Source: Isoetes taiwanensis (Eukaryota > Streptophyta > Lycopodiopsida > Isoetales > Isoetaceae). Taken from it: a stretch of DNA of 64,000 nucleotides. The notes beneath the pieces are model-generated. The model ran no database searches. It saw only the letters and a program-made list of their open reading frames with translations, and was not told where the DNA came from. Shown here one piece after another: positions 1 to 11,534 of this stretch (positions within the stretch are counted from its first letter, which is position 1; every line of letters begins with the position of its first letter). The translations under genes were made by a program, and so were the position numbers. The stretch lies in contig JAJEKV010000017.1 of NCBI GenBank assembly GCA_021234155.1, positions 3,696,792 to 3,760,791 on the forward strand, written 5' to 3'.

Positions 1-1669
1 TGCAGGGAGGGTTGTAACAATGGTAGCCACTGCTGGTTCAGCTGGGGTAGCACACTCAACAGGAAGAGATTGTGGTGCAATAGAGTCTCTCCGACGGGCA
101 ACTCTCTTCATATGAGGGATGGACCACTCACCTCGAGATGCTTCCAGTCGTTCCTGTTTGCGAGCAATGACTGCAAGCCTCTCACATTGCTCATCAGGAA
201 GAGCAGCTTGGGACGCAGAGGAGGAAGGAGGAGAGGGAGAAAGAGGGGCAGGAATAGACACAGGAGCAGAAACAAGCTGGCTAGAACCCGAAGCTTCCAA
301 GACTGGAGAGGGATCAAAGGAAGATGGAGACACTTGGCCATGGGCTGCAGATGTTGCAGGAGCAAAAGGAGGTGTTCTTCTAATACAGAAACTAGAGAAT
401 GCCTCAGCATCAGGAAACATGTCTGCAAGCTCAGGACCATTAAGTAGCGACAAACCATATTTGAAGAACAGTGGACCACTTTTGACCACAACAGATTTTG
501 GGAGAGATGCATCAGCTGGAAGAGAGACACAAATACGAGGACCATTCACAATATAATGAGCAAGATGGAGACCCAAGCCACTAGCAATCGCCATCATGAA
601 CTCTAGAACTTGCAACTCAATAGGAAAATCTTCTTAGGCAAACCAGCATGGCATCCGAAGTGCACTAGTCTTGCTAGGCAAAAAGCTAGGAGTGTATACC
701 TGATACAAAAGATAGTGCCCCCATAAAGGATCTACTCCCCGCTCCACCAGCTTATCAACCGCTATGGGAGACCCAAACATGATCAGGAAATAATTGTTTT
801 GCTTATCAAGGACCTTCAAAGACTCATGCTGGGGTAAACCCAATCTCTGTAGATGCTGCTTTAACCAAAAGCCCATCCTTCTAAGATCGACAAACTGACC
901 AGTAAAGTGACACACAACAGCATGAGAGACAAGATTTTGAATACACTGTAAATGTACCCCGTGATCAATCTCGACTACAGGAAGCCCCGCCTGTGTGAAA
1001 GCACTGGCGCACTCATTAGTCTCGTAGAAGACACTCTCTGAAGGGAGTTGAATATCCATCTTATCTTCCGCAGCCTGTAACTCCTTCAAGTATGCAGACA
1101 CTTCCTTCTTATTATTCTCCATCATAATATTCCGGCCGGCGAAACACCAAAGGGAAGGGGCGTATACGGATGTCATATCACGCTTTATCAATCACTAAAA
1201 GCGTGCCGCGTGACACACGAGCAATTGTATCACTAGAGGTCCAAGGAGCGGTGAGCAGCGGGGAGGAGCAGTTAAGACCCAGAGAAGAGGAAGGAATAGA
1301 AGGCAAAAATCCAACAGAGGTAGATGAAAAATGGGAAGCACGAGGACTAGGATGTACAGGAGAACACGGACCCGCAATTGCAGCAGATGAGGAAGCAATG
1401 AGAGGCGAAAATTGTTGCAAAGTAGTGGATGCACTAGCAGAAGGATGTGCAAAAGCAAGAGGATTGAGACGTGAGTTAGCAAGCAAGGAAGGAGGAATTA
1501 CAGAAGTACTAGATTGCATAGGGGAGGCAGAAACAGAAGAGAAAGCTATGGAAGCAGAATTGACAGAAGAAACAACAACTGAAGAAGACATACCAGGGTT
1601 AACCATAGAGGCCGAAATGGGAAACCCCAAATCCGGCACTGATTCCGATGTTGGGCTGCTTGATGCCAT
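1..1669 (-). pseudogene. Broken LINE-type gag/ORF1 protein, DUF4283-like, 3' end beyond window
   Basis: Three pieces of one protein read leftwards. The first (1669-1178) starts MASSSPTSES and is a Ser/Pro/Ala-rich low-complexity leader. A frame change near 1178-1191 leads to the second (to 634), which has the pattern of the plant DUF4283 gag domain: WLKQHLQRLGL, then YFLIMFGSP, then VDPLWGHYLLYQVYTPSF and PCWFA. After one in-frame TAA (634-636) the same frame stays open to base 1, through FPIELQVLEFMMAIASGLG and a Pro/Ser-rich stretch. In plants this domain is typical of the RNA-binding ORF1 of L1-type non-LTR elements, which would place a reverse transcriptase beyond the left edge. The family assignment rests on pattern resemblance only. 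The frameshift and stop show the copy is dead. Confidence 0.55.
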
Positions 1670-4105
1670 ATACCGATGGAAAGCTTACAGTACGAGCTTT
1701 CCACCGCACCAAAAATCGTCCAAATCTGACACCCGAGGAGAGATACACACAGAAACGGCAAACGGCGCCTCACATGGCGCCTCACTGCGACCTTCAGCAT
1801 TAATGCATTGTTGACCCATGGCCATAGTGTATACAATGTTTGATAGTCAAGCATTATTCATCTATGCTATCTTTTGACAATAAACTATGTGACGTTCTAA
1901 TCCAACACGTTGAAATGGGAGGAATGTCGCTCTTCTAGCAAAAAAATTGGTGTGGGACTATGGAGCTAAAAAGCGTTATAGATACTCTTCAAGTCTTCCG
2001 TGAAGCTAATATCATAGGAACCCACACTTCTATACCATGCACCTTAAACAAGTGTTTTTGCTGGGACTAAAGCATAATAATATCCACTACTCCTAACGTG
2101 AGATGCCTGCGATAGAGAAAAAAACACAAGGCCAAAAGTTAAGGAGACCTGGAGGTATAATGAAAGGCCAATAAGAAGGCATAATTACGTCATTTTCACA
2201 AAAAAATAAAAAAATAAAAAAAACTTACAATTTCTCGACTTTCTGTCAAAGCCAATCTGGGATCATGTCTAGCACATTTTACTTCACATTCATCTTAATG
2301 GTCCATATACCTTCTGGAATAAACGACGTGATATAAAACTCATTTCTTCTTAACTTCTGTGTGCATTCAGGTTCAAGGCTCGCATGAATATAATAAAAAA
2401 ACCTTTTTACCTCTGATAAACCCTCCTCAAGAGGCTTAACATAGCCTCAAGTAGCTCGGATCACAAAATCCCCTAAAACCCTGACAAAAACTCCAATGCC
2501 GAAGATAAAGAAAACGAAGTCGATGTTGCCATCATGTACCTACAGAATACAAACACTAGAACACAATGTCAGAAACAATCCTCCTAAGAAATGGAGTTTT
2601 GTTCACGCCTCACATGTGGGGGAAAAAAAAAAGGAAAAGAGAAAAGAAAGGAAAAGAAACTCTTCCGAATAGAAGGGCTAATTATATGTGCTACGTGAAA
2701 AATACAATTAAGCGAGGGACGGTGGGGTTAAGAAGATAGAAGTAAAGAAACTAGTGAGAGAATAGAAATCACCCATAAGAAACTGATGTAGAAGTCTTGA
2801 ATAGATAGTGCAGTTTTGAAACAACCTAACGACCTAAAAAATGCATGCAAGGGATGCATGCGATGCAAGCATATTTGATACAATCACCTGGCCCCAAAAT
2901 GGCAATCTAGTTGCTCAGTTTGATGTCATTCCGGTGCAAGATTTACATAAATACGATAAAGAAATTTCAAGAAGACTATAACTTTCAACCATACAAAAAT
3001 CTTTATATATCTTTACGACCTCCATTAATTACTATCTAATTGTAAAAAATTGTATACTTAAAGTTACGTATACATTGGGGGTATATATAATATTCACATA
3101 AGGTGGTATATGAGGGGTTTTTCGGTGATAAAATGGCGTATAAATTTCCCTTTCTTTCTTGGGGGAGAGGGATGTGCATGCAAAATTCAAAAATTTATGC
3201 ATCCCCTGAGGTTACAATATGACTACAATGGAACATTACGATGAGTTGTTTCTCTTAAAAAGGAGATGCTTAAGTAGTTATAGATGAGTCAGAGGATACT
3301 CATGCTCAATGAGTTTCATAAGATGCACAGTAATCTCAAATGGGTATATTTCCTTTAGGTTTCAAAGATGTGTCTTAGCTTAATGCATAGTTACCGAGAG
3401 CCACGTTTGGAACTTAATTCCTATCCCAGAACCAATTCCGAGGTCCGAGATTTCTAGGAACTATTAGAGATGTTCCGATTTGGCGTTTTAACAAAAAGAG
3501 TTCCGATCATTTGGAAACCCTGGTCCTGTATGAAAGTTAGAAAAAAATAATCTAGTCTAATTCCAATAGTTCAAAAAGGTCGAACCCCTGCTTTGTTTTT
3601 GCCCAAAAAAATCTTTATAGCTCTATTGCAAAGCTATGCTGGTACTGGATTTGATATTCGACGGCACAACAGTTGATTATACTTTCATGGCATCTGCAAC
3701 TCCTGCTTGCCTTGTTGTTGATTTTACTTTCATGACAGCTACAGCTTGCTGCTTGCCTTGTTTCAAGTGCAGCTTGGCTTCTTGCAAATGAGTGAGTAAG
3801 TGAGGACTGTCATGGGAACAACTCCTAATCATTGACGATATATCAAGGATGAGTATCATATTTACACTTGGCCTGATGCAATCTTGTGAGAGCTTACTAA
3901 TTTGGTAAGCTTCTACAAGCTATGTCTGAAATAGCTTTGGATTAAGGTAATATTCATTTATTATTTCACATATTTGGCAGTTCTTATTATATGCGATATA
4001 AACTTAGTACATGTATTGACGGTTTTTGCTGTGCAGGATCACGATGAAGCCATGAGAATTTAAGAAATGAAACTATGTAAACTTATTATATGTCTTATGT
4101 TATGC
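1670..4105. other. Intergenic DNA, no gene seen
   Basis: AT-rich sequence without any reading frame I can support. It has A-rich runs near 2200-2222 and 2620-2660. The first part up to about 1850 may be the 5' untranslated region of the ORF1 pseudogene on the minus strand. Confidence 0.5.
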
Positions 4106-4460
4106 TTTTTTATTTTTTATTTTTTTTGAAAGATGAAGAATTTTCATTTATAGAAGTACACTCTTACAATGCCCTATAGCAAATGGATAACCTCACGGGC
4201 ATAAAAGAGAATAGAACTTGGTTGATCTTTGGCCCTCACAACTCTGTTTTAGTAAACAACTCAAATATTCTGCGTGGATCTTGAAGCAGGACAAATTGAG
4301 ATTTGGTTGAAAAGATCCTTTTGAAATGGCCAAACAAAGCTCCAGATCTCAAACACCCTATTTCCTTGCTCCTTGCAGAAGCTCTGTGCCGGCCAGCAAT
4401 GAAAGGGCAAATGAGGTTAAAAAGAAACCGGTAAGTTATTATCCATATGTGCAAGGCCCC
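4106..4460 (-). mobile_element. Possible 3' end of an L1-type LINE with poly(A) tail
   Basis: Read on the minus strand, the sequence ends in a phrase meaning 'tataaatgaaaattctt...' followed by an A-rich tail (T-rich on the plus strand at 4106-4128). That is the usual look of plant L1 3' ends. The DNA upstream of it on the minus strand carries no reverse transcriptase motif I can recognise, so only a short 3' remnant is proposed. Confidence 0.3.
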
Positions 4461-5400
4461 CAGCTATGGCTCCATATTCTGTTGGCTTTCTGCACCTCCT
4501 TGGTCACACGCATCTCCTTGGTTTCTTTGCTGACCTCCTTGGCACAGAGCCGGGCCAGTCTGCCATAGAACCCTAAACAGAGGTACAGATGCAAAGAACC
4601 CTAAAATATATTACTCGAGCCTTGCATGCTTAAATTTGGAATAATATTGAACATTCATAGGTGACCATTGAAAAGTGCCACAAAAATCAAGGATCCAGAA
4701 AGGGCGCACTCTAGAAATACTATTTACTACACCTCATCAAATACAGCACCGAAATCATAGAAAAACCTTAGTAAAAATCGTACCAAAAAAAAAAAACCCC
4801 TGTTATTATGCTAGATATTGCTACGGAGCGGCTAGACATGTTTTTGTTTGTAAGTCAGTTTCCATGAGGCATTTTTTTTATTCCTAGGTATCCTATGATG
4901 ATCCTTAAGCAAAAGAAACTCCAAATTTGCTTTCAAAGTCTAAAAATCTGATGTTGGCCATTCCAGTTCTCATCCGTTCCATCTTTTTATTTCTAAGTTT
5001 AAGTTTTCAAACAGTTCGTGGATTGGGTAATTATGGCTTAATGAACTATTTCTTGAGGGCCTCTATGGACATTTTACTTCAATCAATTGATTAGTAATAA
5101 GATATATCTATTGTCGTTCAAAACTCCCCTTTCTTTTTTACGAACTTGAATAGAAATGGAAATAGAAGAAGAACAACAAATTGCACACCATAGACACTAC
5201 TCAAATCTTGAAAATATTTATGCTGCAATAACTACTGATAGTTGCTTCCATATGCCTAAGTTCCAAGCACATTGGTTAGTGGTGATCGAGTAGACCATAT
5301 CTTTACATGAAAAGAACAATGCATTGATCATTTAAAGATAGCTGTGGCAAATTTTTCATGCCTTGGAATCTTGCTTATAGGCCCTAGATATTTCAAAAGC
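4461..5400. other. Intergenic DNA, no gene seen
   Basis: No supportable reading frame. An A10 run lies near 4787-4796. The rightmost part leads into the promoter of the enhancer-of-rudimentary fragment. Confidence 0.5.
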
Positions 5401-5430
5401 AGTAGACTCACTGTTTTCGCGAGATGGAAA

Positions 5431-5478
5431 ATGCCACGTGGCATCAAGTTAACGAATCCAAACCGTTGGCAGCACGTG
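5431..5478 (+). promoter_or_regulatory. Paired G-boxes upstream of the ERH-like exon
   Basis: A perfect 14-bp palindrome, ATGCCACGTGGCAT (5431-5444), contains the G-box core CACGTG. A second CACGTG lies at 5473-5478. G-boxes bind plant bZIP and bHLH factors. They lie 77-125 bp upstream of the proposed start codon at 5555, so they are in the proximal promoter or the 5' untranslated region. Confidence 0.5.
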
Positions 5479-5554
5479 AGACAGATCATTTATGATTTAT
5501 CCCCTAGCCGTAACAAGGAGGAGGGCGCCGCCATCAAGCGTCTTTGTTCCGACA

Positions 5555-6347
5555 ATGGTGAGATTTTTTCCCATTCTCTGTTTCTGTTTAGGGCGCATAT
5601 TTGGCTTGTCTTAGGTATTCCACTTTGGTTTGTTTTGTGCGTTTTTCTTCGTCTTAAAATTGCTGTGTTCCGACTCCATTCAGGCCTATAGCCTTCTCCT
5701 GCATTTCCCCAGCTTAGAAAATTCATTACTGCACCTAAATCGTTTTTCTGGAGTTAGCCCATGGAAGAGACGTATTGAATATTACATTGTTATATCTTGA
5801 TTCAAGGAGCATATTAAATTATATTTTATAGCTCGTGATTTTCTTGATATGAACGTGCCATGATAGCTCTTGCAACAGGTTCATGCATTTGAGAATCGCA
5901 GACATATTGATCATTGTCAATTGGCCTTTCATGTTTATCTGCAGTTTCTCTATAAGCTGAATACCCTATGATGATGTAGGATGTTTAGTGGTAGTGGCTA
6001 TTGCTGTCTTCCTATCAATTGTGTCAGTTAGGTAGGCCTATTACATTGGCTCCTTCCAGCAACAGACTGTTTTGGAAGGAGAAAGTCTTAGTTGCATGCC
6101 ACAAATGTCCATTTTTGCCAATCACTGGCAAATGGATTAATACCTTAAGCTGTATCTTTCTTTCTTTTTTTCTTTTTTTTTTCTTTCAGATGAAGGTAAA
6201 GTGAAATAATTAAATTCTCATTCACATCCATGCATGCTTTATTTGTGCAGGCTGCTAGCAGGCACACAATCATTTTAATGCAGCCAAGCCCAAACAGAAA
6301 CAGTAGAACTTTTATGGACTATGACAGCATCTCGTTGGCTGTGTATG
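5555..6347 (+). pseudogene. ERH: Enhancer of rudimentary homologue, first two coding exons only
   Basis: Exon 1 supplies only the ATG (5555-5557), followed at once by a GT donor. Exon 2 (6251-6347, after a TTTGTGCAG acceptor) encodes 32 residues: AASRHTIILMQ, then PSPNRNSRTFMDYDSIS. This is the diagnostic N-terminus of plant enhancer-of-rudimentary proteins, small (about 100 residues) conserved nuclear proteins linked to RNA processing and cell-cycle control. The exon ends SLAVYG where the family normally has a Met-Asp-Gly motif, and is followed by a plausible GT donor. I find no later exon (the ICGLYERK region, the YDI...NFIDGLADLSALVYD core) anywhere to the right before the Helitron block at 6971. 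It is therefore either a 5' gene fragment or a gene cut by rearrangement. Identification is strong; functional status is doubtful. Confidence 0.72.
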
Positions 6348-6970
6348 GTACTTCACTTTTCCTTGTGAAGACATTTTTATAGATTGAATTTGAGATCAAC
6401 TTCTTTTTGTATGATACTATATGCAAATTGTCATACTGCTATACTTAGGTTTGAACTGTTCAGAGTCTACTGTTAAATCTTAGGCTTAACAAACATGGCC
6501 TGCTCTTTGTGTCCATTCTCGATTTCATTTTGCAATAGCAAAGGTGAAAAGGACCTCATTTGTTGGAAGTGTATTTGGAGATGTTAAGACTAAAATTCTG
6601 GATTTCTTACCATCACTTGGCATTATCGAGGCTTGAGTAGGTGGATGATAATGCGAATTGATTCAATGGGACTCATAATGGGATTTAAACCAAGCCAACT
6701 TTGTTATAGCCATTTTCTAGGAAATTATTTGTGTATCATGTTAAATTATCTCTCAAGCTTCCTGCAGTTGCTTTCAAGATCTTTGTCTCAAGTAGAATCT
6801 GGATATGGAAGTCTCATTGGAAGGGCTGCCAATTGTTGTGAAATGAACGCCCAATGTGGTTGTCGAGTGAACTTTGACCTAGTAAATAAGCTCCTGGCTT
6901 CTCTGTTGGCAATGACCATAAGTTGGGAAATGCTTTGATGTGACCTATCGAATTTTCGTTCTCTATGTTG
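6348..6970. other. Intron-like sequence after the ERH fragment, no exon found
   Basis: About 620 bp with no recognisable ERH coding segment. It runs directly into the outer end of the Helitron inverted repeat, where the sequence AAAATAGAATATTTTGAAG begins to match the other arm. Confidence 0.45.
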
Positions 6971-7019
6971 TAAAATAGAATATTTTGAAGTGTTCCAGAT
7001 GGTCATGGGTAAGCACCAG

Positions 7020-8480
7020 TCTAAAAATAGAAACTATCACGTCTAAAAATAGAAAGTTTTTTTAGAATGTCTAAAAATAGAATTTCTAGAATGTCCTGGA
7101 ATGTCCTAGAATCTTCTAGAATGTATAAGAATAGAAGGTTTTTTGAAACTTTGCAATGCTCAAAATAGAATGTTCTGGAATTTTCTAAAAGTTTGCAAGA
7201 ACTCATAATAGAATGTTCTAGAATGTTTCAGGTGCTCCTGGGCAAGCACCTTATCTTCTAGAATGTCTAAAGATAGAAAGTTTTGTGGAACTTTGTAAAC
7301 AATTCAAGGATGCCCTAGGATGTTCTAAGATGTTCTAGATGGCTCTAGAACATTCTAGAATGTCCTAGACTCTTCTAGAACCTTCTAGAATGCCTAAAAA
7401 TAGAATTTTTTTCTAGAATCTTCTAGAATGCCTAAAAATAGATTTTTTTTGAAACTGGTTTGTAGGTCCCTTTTTTGAACACTTTTTATGTTTTGTGCAG
7501 GACTTGAACCTCGATCATTGCAACAAAAACATTCCACCGTTACCACGAGGCCAAACATTAATTTTTAACAAAAATCAAGGCTCAAATATAGTTAAGGGTG
7601 ATCATTTTAAGATGTTGCACATATATCCCACATGCATCCTTGCAGAAAAGAGACTCCTTTTCCAGCATATAAGGGGTCATGCACTTAGGGTTTGCACAAA
7701 TATCCCACATGCATTCATAGCAAAAAGAGACCTTTTTTTCAGTATATAAGGAGGTAATTGGCATGAAGATGGACACTTCAATTTGACGTTAGCGTTGAAG
7801 CTTCTAGATAGCGCAGGTAAGCACCTTATTCTGAAAATAGAGTTTTGTTTTTCTAGATAGGTCTGGAATTTTCTAGAAACTTCTAGAATGTCATAGAATG
7901 TTCTAAAATCTTCTAGAATGTCTAAAAATAGAAAGTTTTGTCGAACTTTGCAAACAATGCAAGGATGCTGTAGGATGTTCTAGATAGCTCTGGAATGTTC
8001 TATAATCTTCTAGAATGTCCTAGAATCTTCTAGAATGTCTAAAAATAGAAAGTTTTATGGAACTTTGTAAACAATCTAAGGATGTTCTAGCATGTCCTAG
8101 GATGTTCTAGATGGCTCTAGAACGTTCTGGAATGTCCTATAATCTTCTAGAATGTCTAAAAATAGAATTTTTTTGAAACAATAAAAAGTTTTAGGATGCA
8201 GTCAGATAGATGGCATGTCCAGAAATAGTAATTTTTCGATCATTGGTCAATCTAAAAATGGAGACTGTGAAAAAAAATCAGGGTAGAATGTTCTGCACAC
8301 AGATAGTTGTTGCACCTCAATTTAGGAAAAATTTGGTTATAGAAACTTCTTATCGGCCAATCTAAGAATAGGGAATTTGCAAAGAAACTAAAATGTACTC
8401 TGCGATGTATAAAAATAGAAAGTTTTTGGATGTAGTTAGATAAATGGCATGTCCAGAAATAATGATTTTGGCAAGGCCAT
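7020..8480 (+). repeat. TTCTAGAA-rich minisatellite with heat-shock-element motifs, left arm
   Basis: Degenerate direct repeats built from phrases such as TTCTAGAATGTCTAAAAATAGAA and GGATGTTCTAGATGGCTC. The core TTCTAGAA is itself an inverted pair of HSE pentamers (nTTCnnGAAn). Perfect longer arrays occur, for example GAA-TTC-GAA at 7348-7360 and four units, TTC-GAA-TTC-GAA, at 7373-7390, each with exact two-base spacing. The array lies upstream of the Helitron coding region. Whether heat-shock factors bind it is inference. Confidence 0.75.
7500..7553 (-). repeat. tRNA-derived SINE-like head with pol III A and B boxes
   Basis: On the minus strand, TGGCCTCGTGG (7553-7543) fits the pol III A box with one mismatch, and GGTTCAAGTCC (7510-7500) fits the B box. 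They are 32 bp apart, within the normal range. The unit interrupts the HSE minisatellite and is present at the matching place in the right arm (22497-22543), so it was there before the arms were duplicated. It may be a SINE head or a tRNA relic. Confidence 0.45.
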
Positions 8481-8527
8481 TATCTATGTAGAATAAATTG
8501 TTGATAGGAAAGAAGCAAAATAGAATA

Positions 8528-9418
8528 ATGCTGCGACGACAAAGAGAGGAAACATTAGAGGAGAGAGAAGCTAGACGTGCTCGAGATAGAGAAAGGTATC
8601 AAAATAGAAGGCAACGATTGCTTGCAACTGAGGCGTAAAGGGCGACAAGCTGCAGGCCGATAGATTTCTTGAGATCTGTAGAAATAAAGAGCACAAATAC
8701 AAATAACAGTCTTTAGTTAGCCCACCATGACTGAAAGTAGCGGGAGGAGGGGGCCAGGATCTTGGTGCTTGTTGCCGAGGTTGGGCCCACCATGCACAAG
8801 AAGTGGCCACGAAGGTGCTCTCACACTCGCCAGGGGGACGGAGCGTGTAACGCTGGGCCGCCAGCTGGCTTCACCATGCAGGTGAAGTGGCAACAGCGCA
8901 TTCACCGCCTGCCAGAGAGGTCAGAGTTGCCGCCAAAGTTGGCCTGCTACCAAAGTAAGGAAAGAGCTACAAGTAGGCTTAACATCCAGCCAGGGAGACA
9001 GATGCAGCAGGCTGCCGCCAAAGTTGGCCCACCATGCAAGGGAAGTGGCCACGAAAGCGTGCTTAACATCCACAGGAGATCTGATGCGTAGCTGCGGCTG
9101 CTGTGGCTGGCCCACCATGCAGGAAGTAGCCAGTGGAGTGCCTGCTGCCCACAGTGGGAGAGTAACACATGTGTCATGAGGTTGGCCCACCAGCTAAGGA
9201 AAGGGCTACAAAGGTGTTCGGCATCGCCGAGGGGAGAGATGGATGTGGGCGTGCTATCGAGGTTAGCCCTGGCGAGAGGAAAGAAGCTGAAAGTAGGCTC
9301 TTAGCGCTGTCAGGGGAACGGAAGAACATCATCTTGAGAGGCTAGCTGTAGAGGCCCAACAAAGGCGTCAAATCGAGACAATCCTTCAACCTACAGAATA
9401 GCTCGGAGTAGCCATTCA
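8528..9418 (+). pseudogene. Helitron copy 1, N-terminal leader region, decayed
   Basis: The likely original start is the ATG at 8528, beginning MLRRQREETLEEREARRARD, a highly charged Arg/Glu-rich segment that matches copies 2 and 3. It stops at a TAA (8636-8638) after 36 codons. The following 750 bp are decayed tandem units carrying the phrase GGCCCACCATGCA, which in copy 2 encode repeats of the type ERAARLAHHAEEVA. The reading frame is lost here. The segment joins the Rep half at 9419. Confidence 0.6.
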
Positions 9419-11472
9419 ATGCATGTTGAGCATCATCACTGTGGAGAACTGGACCGGGAGTGCAGATATTGTCATGCCTCCATTATTGGCAAGGTTAGCC
9501 TCCCTCCTTTGAGGGCAATGCCTCCATTATTACACCAGTTACTAATTGGAGATCACCCAAAAAGCAAGGAGTTCAAATCACATATTAGAATTTACAATAA
9601 TGCATTGGCATTTGTATCGTTCGGAGCAGACATACAACAATTCAATAGACCAGGCCCATATTGCTTTAAGATCCATGGCCAAGTCTACCATAGATCTGGG
9701 CCTGCTCATCCCAATGATAATGTATCGCCGCGATATGCGCAGCTATATATTCTAGATATGGAGTATGCAAACGAAGAACGTGCAAAAAATGTGCACAATA
9801 TAGAATGTGACATGGATCTCATGAGACAGCTTGACTTAGAAATAAGGAGCATAAACCCATTTGCACAAGCCTTGCATATGATGCACGAGGTAGAGGAAAA
9901 TGCAAGGCAGCTAAATGAACATGCAGAAGTAAGGATGTACTTCAGTGATGACAGAACAGGATTAGACTTGCGAAGATACAATCCTGCATTCGTCAATGAA
10001 GTTGCTGTAATATTTGTGAATCCAGATGGAGAGCCGCCTTTTAATAGAGATATATGCATCCATCAAAAAATTGGCGGTCTTAGAAACATTGTCATTACTA
10101 ACCCATACATAGACGCCCTTACTTACCCATTGTTAATACCATTTGGGGACAAGGGGTGGCAAATGAATATGAGAAACCAAGTAACTGCTTCATCGAGCCA
10201 GTCGAGGCAAAATGTGACCATGTTACAATACTATTTGTATAAACTAAGTACGCGAAGAAATACAGAACCTGATAGCACCTTTATGTTTGAGTTCAATCCC
10301 CTATTGAGCGGTGGCAGACTGACGCAACAGTTCATAGTTGATGCCTACGCAAGGATAGAGGCCAATACCTTGAATTTCTACCGCCTCAACCAAAAAAACT
10401 TTCGAGCCGAAATGTATGAGGGCTTGATTGATTATGTGAACCATAAAGCAGAGGCACAAGGATTGGCATCTGGACGATTGGTTATCTTACCGTCGTCCTT
10501 TATTGGTGGCGCACGTGCCATGCAACAAAACTATCAAGATTCCATGGCATTAGTGAGGAGATTTGGGAAGCCAGACCTATTCGTTACATGCACGTGCAAT
10601 ACAAATTGGCCAGAAATCACAGATAGCTTAGAGGTAGGCCAATCGCCAGAGGATAGACCCGACGTGGTTGCACGTGTGTACCACAGAAAACTAATGGCAA
10701 TCCTCTATGATATTTTAGAAAAAGATATTTTTGGAAAAGTTAAAGCCTACTCATATACAATTGAATACCAAAAGCGGGGTCTGCCACACTGTCACATGCT
10801 ACTAATAATGGAACAAACAGATAAAATACGGGATAGCGACGACATTGACATAATCACAAGTGCTGAAATACTAGGTATATACGTCGTATTGTTATTTCAG
10901 TTTTGATATGGTAATGTAAGTAAAGTGCGTGTCGTTTTTCTATTCATATACCAGACCCACTGGAAGACCCTGAATTGAATGAAATTGTAAAAAAAATGCA
11001 TGGTGCATGGACCATGCACCTCACGATGCATGAAACTGAATGAAAAGACTGGAACAATGGAGTGTTCTAAAGGTTTTCCAAAAGCATTTGCTGAAAGCAC
11101 CTCAATCAAAGACAATGGATACCCAGAATATAGAAGACGTCCTGGCATTCAATATGAGCAAGGGAATAGAATGATAGACAACAGTATGGTTGTTCCATAT
11201 AATGCCTATCTCTTAAAGAAGTACGCTTGCCATATAAATGTGGAGCAGTGTTTCAGCATTGCAAGCATAAAGTACATTTTTAAGTATATCCATAAAGGCC
11301 ATGATCGAGCAAGCATTGCATTAACAGTAGCACGTCCAGACACAAGCATGCAAGCCACATACAATTGGGACGAGATACAAGAATTTCTTGATACAAGATA
11401 CATCTCTGCACCAGAAGCAATGTGGAGGATATTTGGTTACAAAATGCACCACACATCCCACACTGTGCATAG
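9419..11472 (+). pseudogene. Helitron copy 1, Rep (HUH endonuclease) half
   Basis: The frame opens with a zinc-binding-like region (HHCGELDRECRYCHA) and continues through the typical Helitron-like N-terminal domain (SKEFKSHIRIYNNALAFVSF). The Rep catalytic core follows: FVTCTCNTNWPEITDSL and the two-histidine motif GLPHCHMLLIM (His codons 10787-10795). A GT-AG intron (10875-10954) interrupts the gene at AEI/DPLED. The next exon contains ECSKGFPKAF and HVNVEQCFSI-like Helitron motifs and ends at 11472 before a second intron. Lesions: an extra A in the A-run at about 10989-10996 shifts the frame, and the zinc region has lost about 38 bp, replaced by filler. Rep nicks and joins DNA during rolling-circle transposition; this copy cannot make it intact. 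Confidence 0.85.
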
Positions 11473-11534
11473 GTTGTTAATTTAGAACCCACACTACATT
11501 TTATTAATACTAACTATTGTGATATTACGAACAG

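Noticed and set aside
1170-1814. 214-codon plus-strand frame
   Set aside because: Shadow of the Ser/Pro/Ala-rich ORF1 leader on the minus strand.
7020-8480. CRISPR-like array
   Set aside because: Repeats are degenerate, without regular spacers, in a plant transposon.
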